Origin: G020354085 sp964629975
Lineage (GTDB): Bacteria > Pseudomonadota > Gammaproteobacteria > Acidiferrobacterales > Sulfurifustaceae
Reading direction: 5' to 3'
Length of the DNA stretch: 14,646 nt
Assembly (NCBI GenBank): GCA_964629975.1
Contig: CAZVUN010000076.1
Location: 1 to 14,646 of the forward strand
Under the pieces are notes generated by a model. It saw nothing but the letters and a program-made list of their open reading frames with translations, was not told the origin of the DNA and ran no database searches. The position numbers and the translations under genes were made by a program. This document shows, one piece after another, positions 14,593 through 14,646 of the stretch (the stretch's first letter is position 1; every line of letters starts with the position of its first letter).

Positions 14593-14646
14593 TGTCAGCG
14601 CCAATGCTAATTGTCCCCTGATCGGCAACTAATTTTGTCCCTCAAC
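14593..14646 (+). mobile_element. Possible left end of an IS21-like insertion sequence (partial)
   Basis: From TGTCAGCGCC at 14593 the composition turns AT-rich. Two copies of a motif follow: CTAATTGTCCCC (14607-14618) and CTAATTTTGTCCC (14629-14641), about 22 nt apart. IS21-family elements begin with TG and carry short repeated transposase-binding motifs just inside their ends. No transposase is visible because the window stops here. The call rests on pattern only. Confidence 0.35.

Noticed and set aside
14377..14628. An 83-codon minus-strand frame at the window end
   Set aside because: No motif, Pro/Arg/Gly-rich, and it crosses the composition change at the possible IS end.

Overview
The window is a GC-rich stretch (roughly two thirds G+C by eye) of a proteobacterial chromosome, most likely from a gammaproteobacterium. 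The best lineage marker is the complete EF-P lysylation set: efp and epmA in tandem with epmB divergent, an arrangement typical of Gammaproteobacteria. The c-type cytochromes, the Tat-exported TRAP receptor and an exported rhodanese suggest a respiring environmental organism. I cannot name a genus. No rRNA, tRNA or CRISPR array was seen.

Layout. Positions 1-2831 (minus strand) hold a TRAP transporter operon, dctP-dctQ-dctM, with dctM cut by the window edge and a strong hairpin between dctP and dctQ. A 288-nt divergent region with a perfect 12-bp palindrome separates it from lutA-lutB-lutC (3120-5893, plus), the iron-sulfur/LUD-domain L-lactate oxidation system. The three lut genes overlap by 4 nt, and lutB carries a frameshift near its 5' end. 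Converging on lutC is a minus-strand pair: an exported diheme cytochrome c followed by a membrane-anchored tetraheme NapC/NirT-type cytochrome (7323-6005). Next on the minus strand come malate synthase A (aceB, 9089-7482) with a roughly 210-nt leader region, and an exported single-domain rhodanese (9937-9353) that ends in a clear hairpin terminator.

After a 360-nt stretch without a convincing gene come epmB (minus), efp and epmA (plus), then dtd and an endonuclease/exonuclease/phosphatase-family protein (minus, tandem). The last approximately 340 nt are non-coding. The final 54 nt contain a tandem AT-rich motif that could be the tip of an IS21-like element lying beyond the window.

How the genes may work together. 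The TRAP receptor belongs to the monocarboxylate/2-oxo-acid type. With lutABC divergent from it, the two units look like one import-and-oxidise module for L-lactate or a related 2-hydroxy acid; this is inference from context. Pyruvate from lactate gives acetyl-CoA, which malate synthase can condense with glyoxylate. No isocitrate lyase is visible. The NapC-type and diheme cytochromes form an electron-transfer pair from the quinol pool to an unidentified periplasmic partner. The eastern third (efp, epmA, epmB, dtd) is translation housekeeping. I did not find a clearly new defence or mobile system. The items most worth a second look are the lactate module, the orphan cytochrome pair, the lutB frameshift and the possible IS end.
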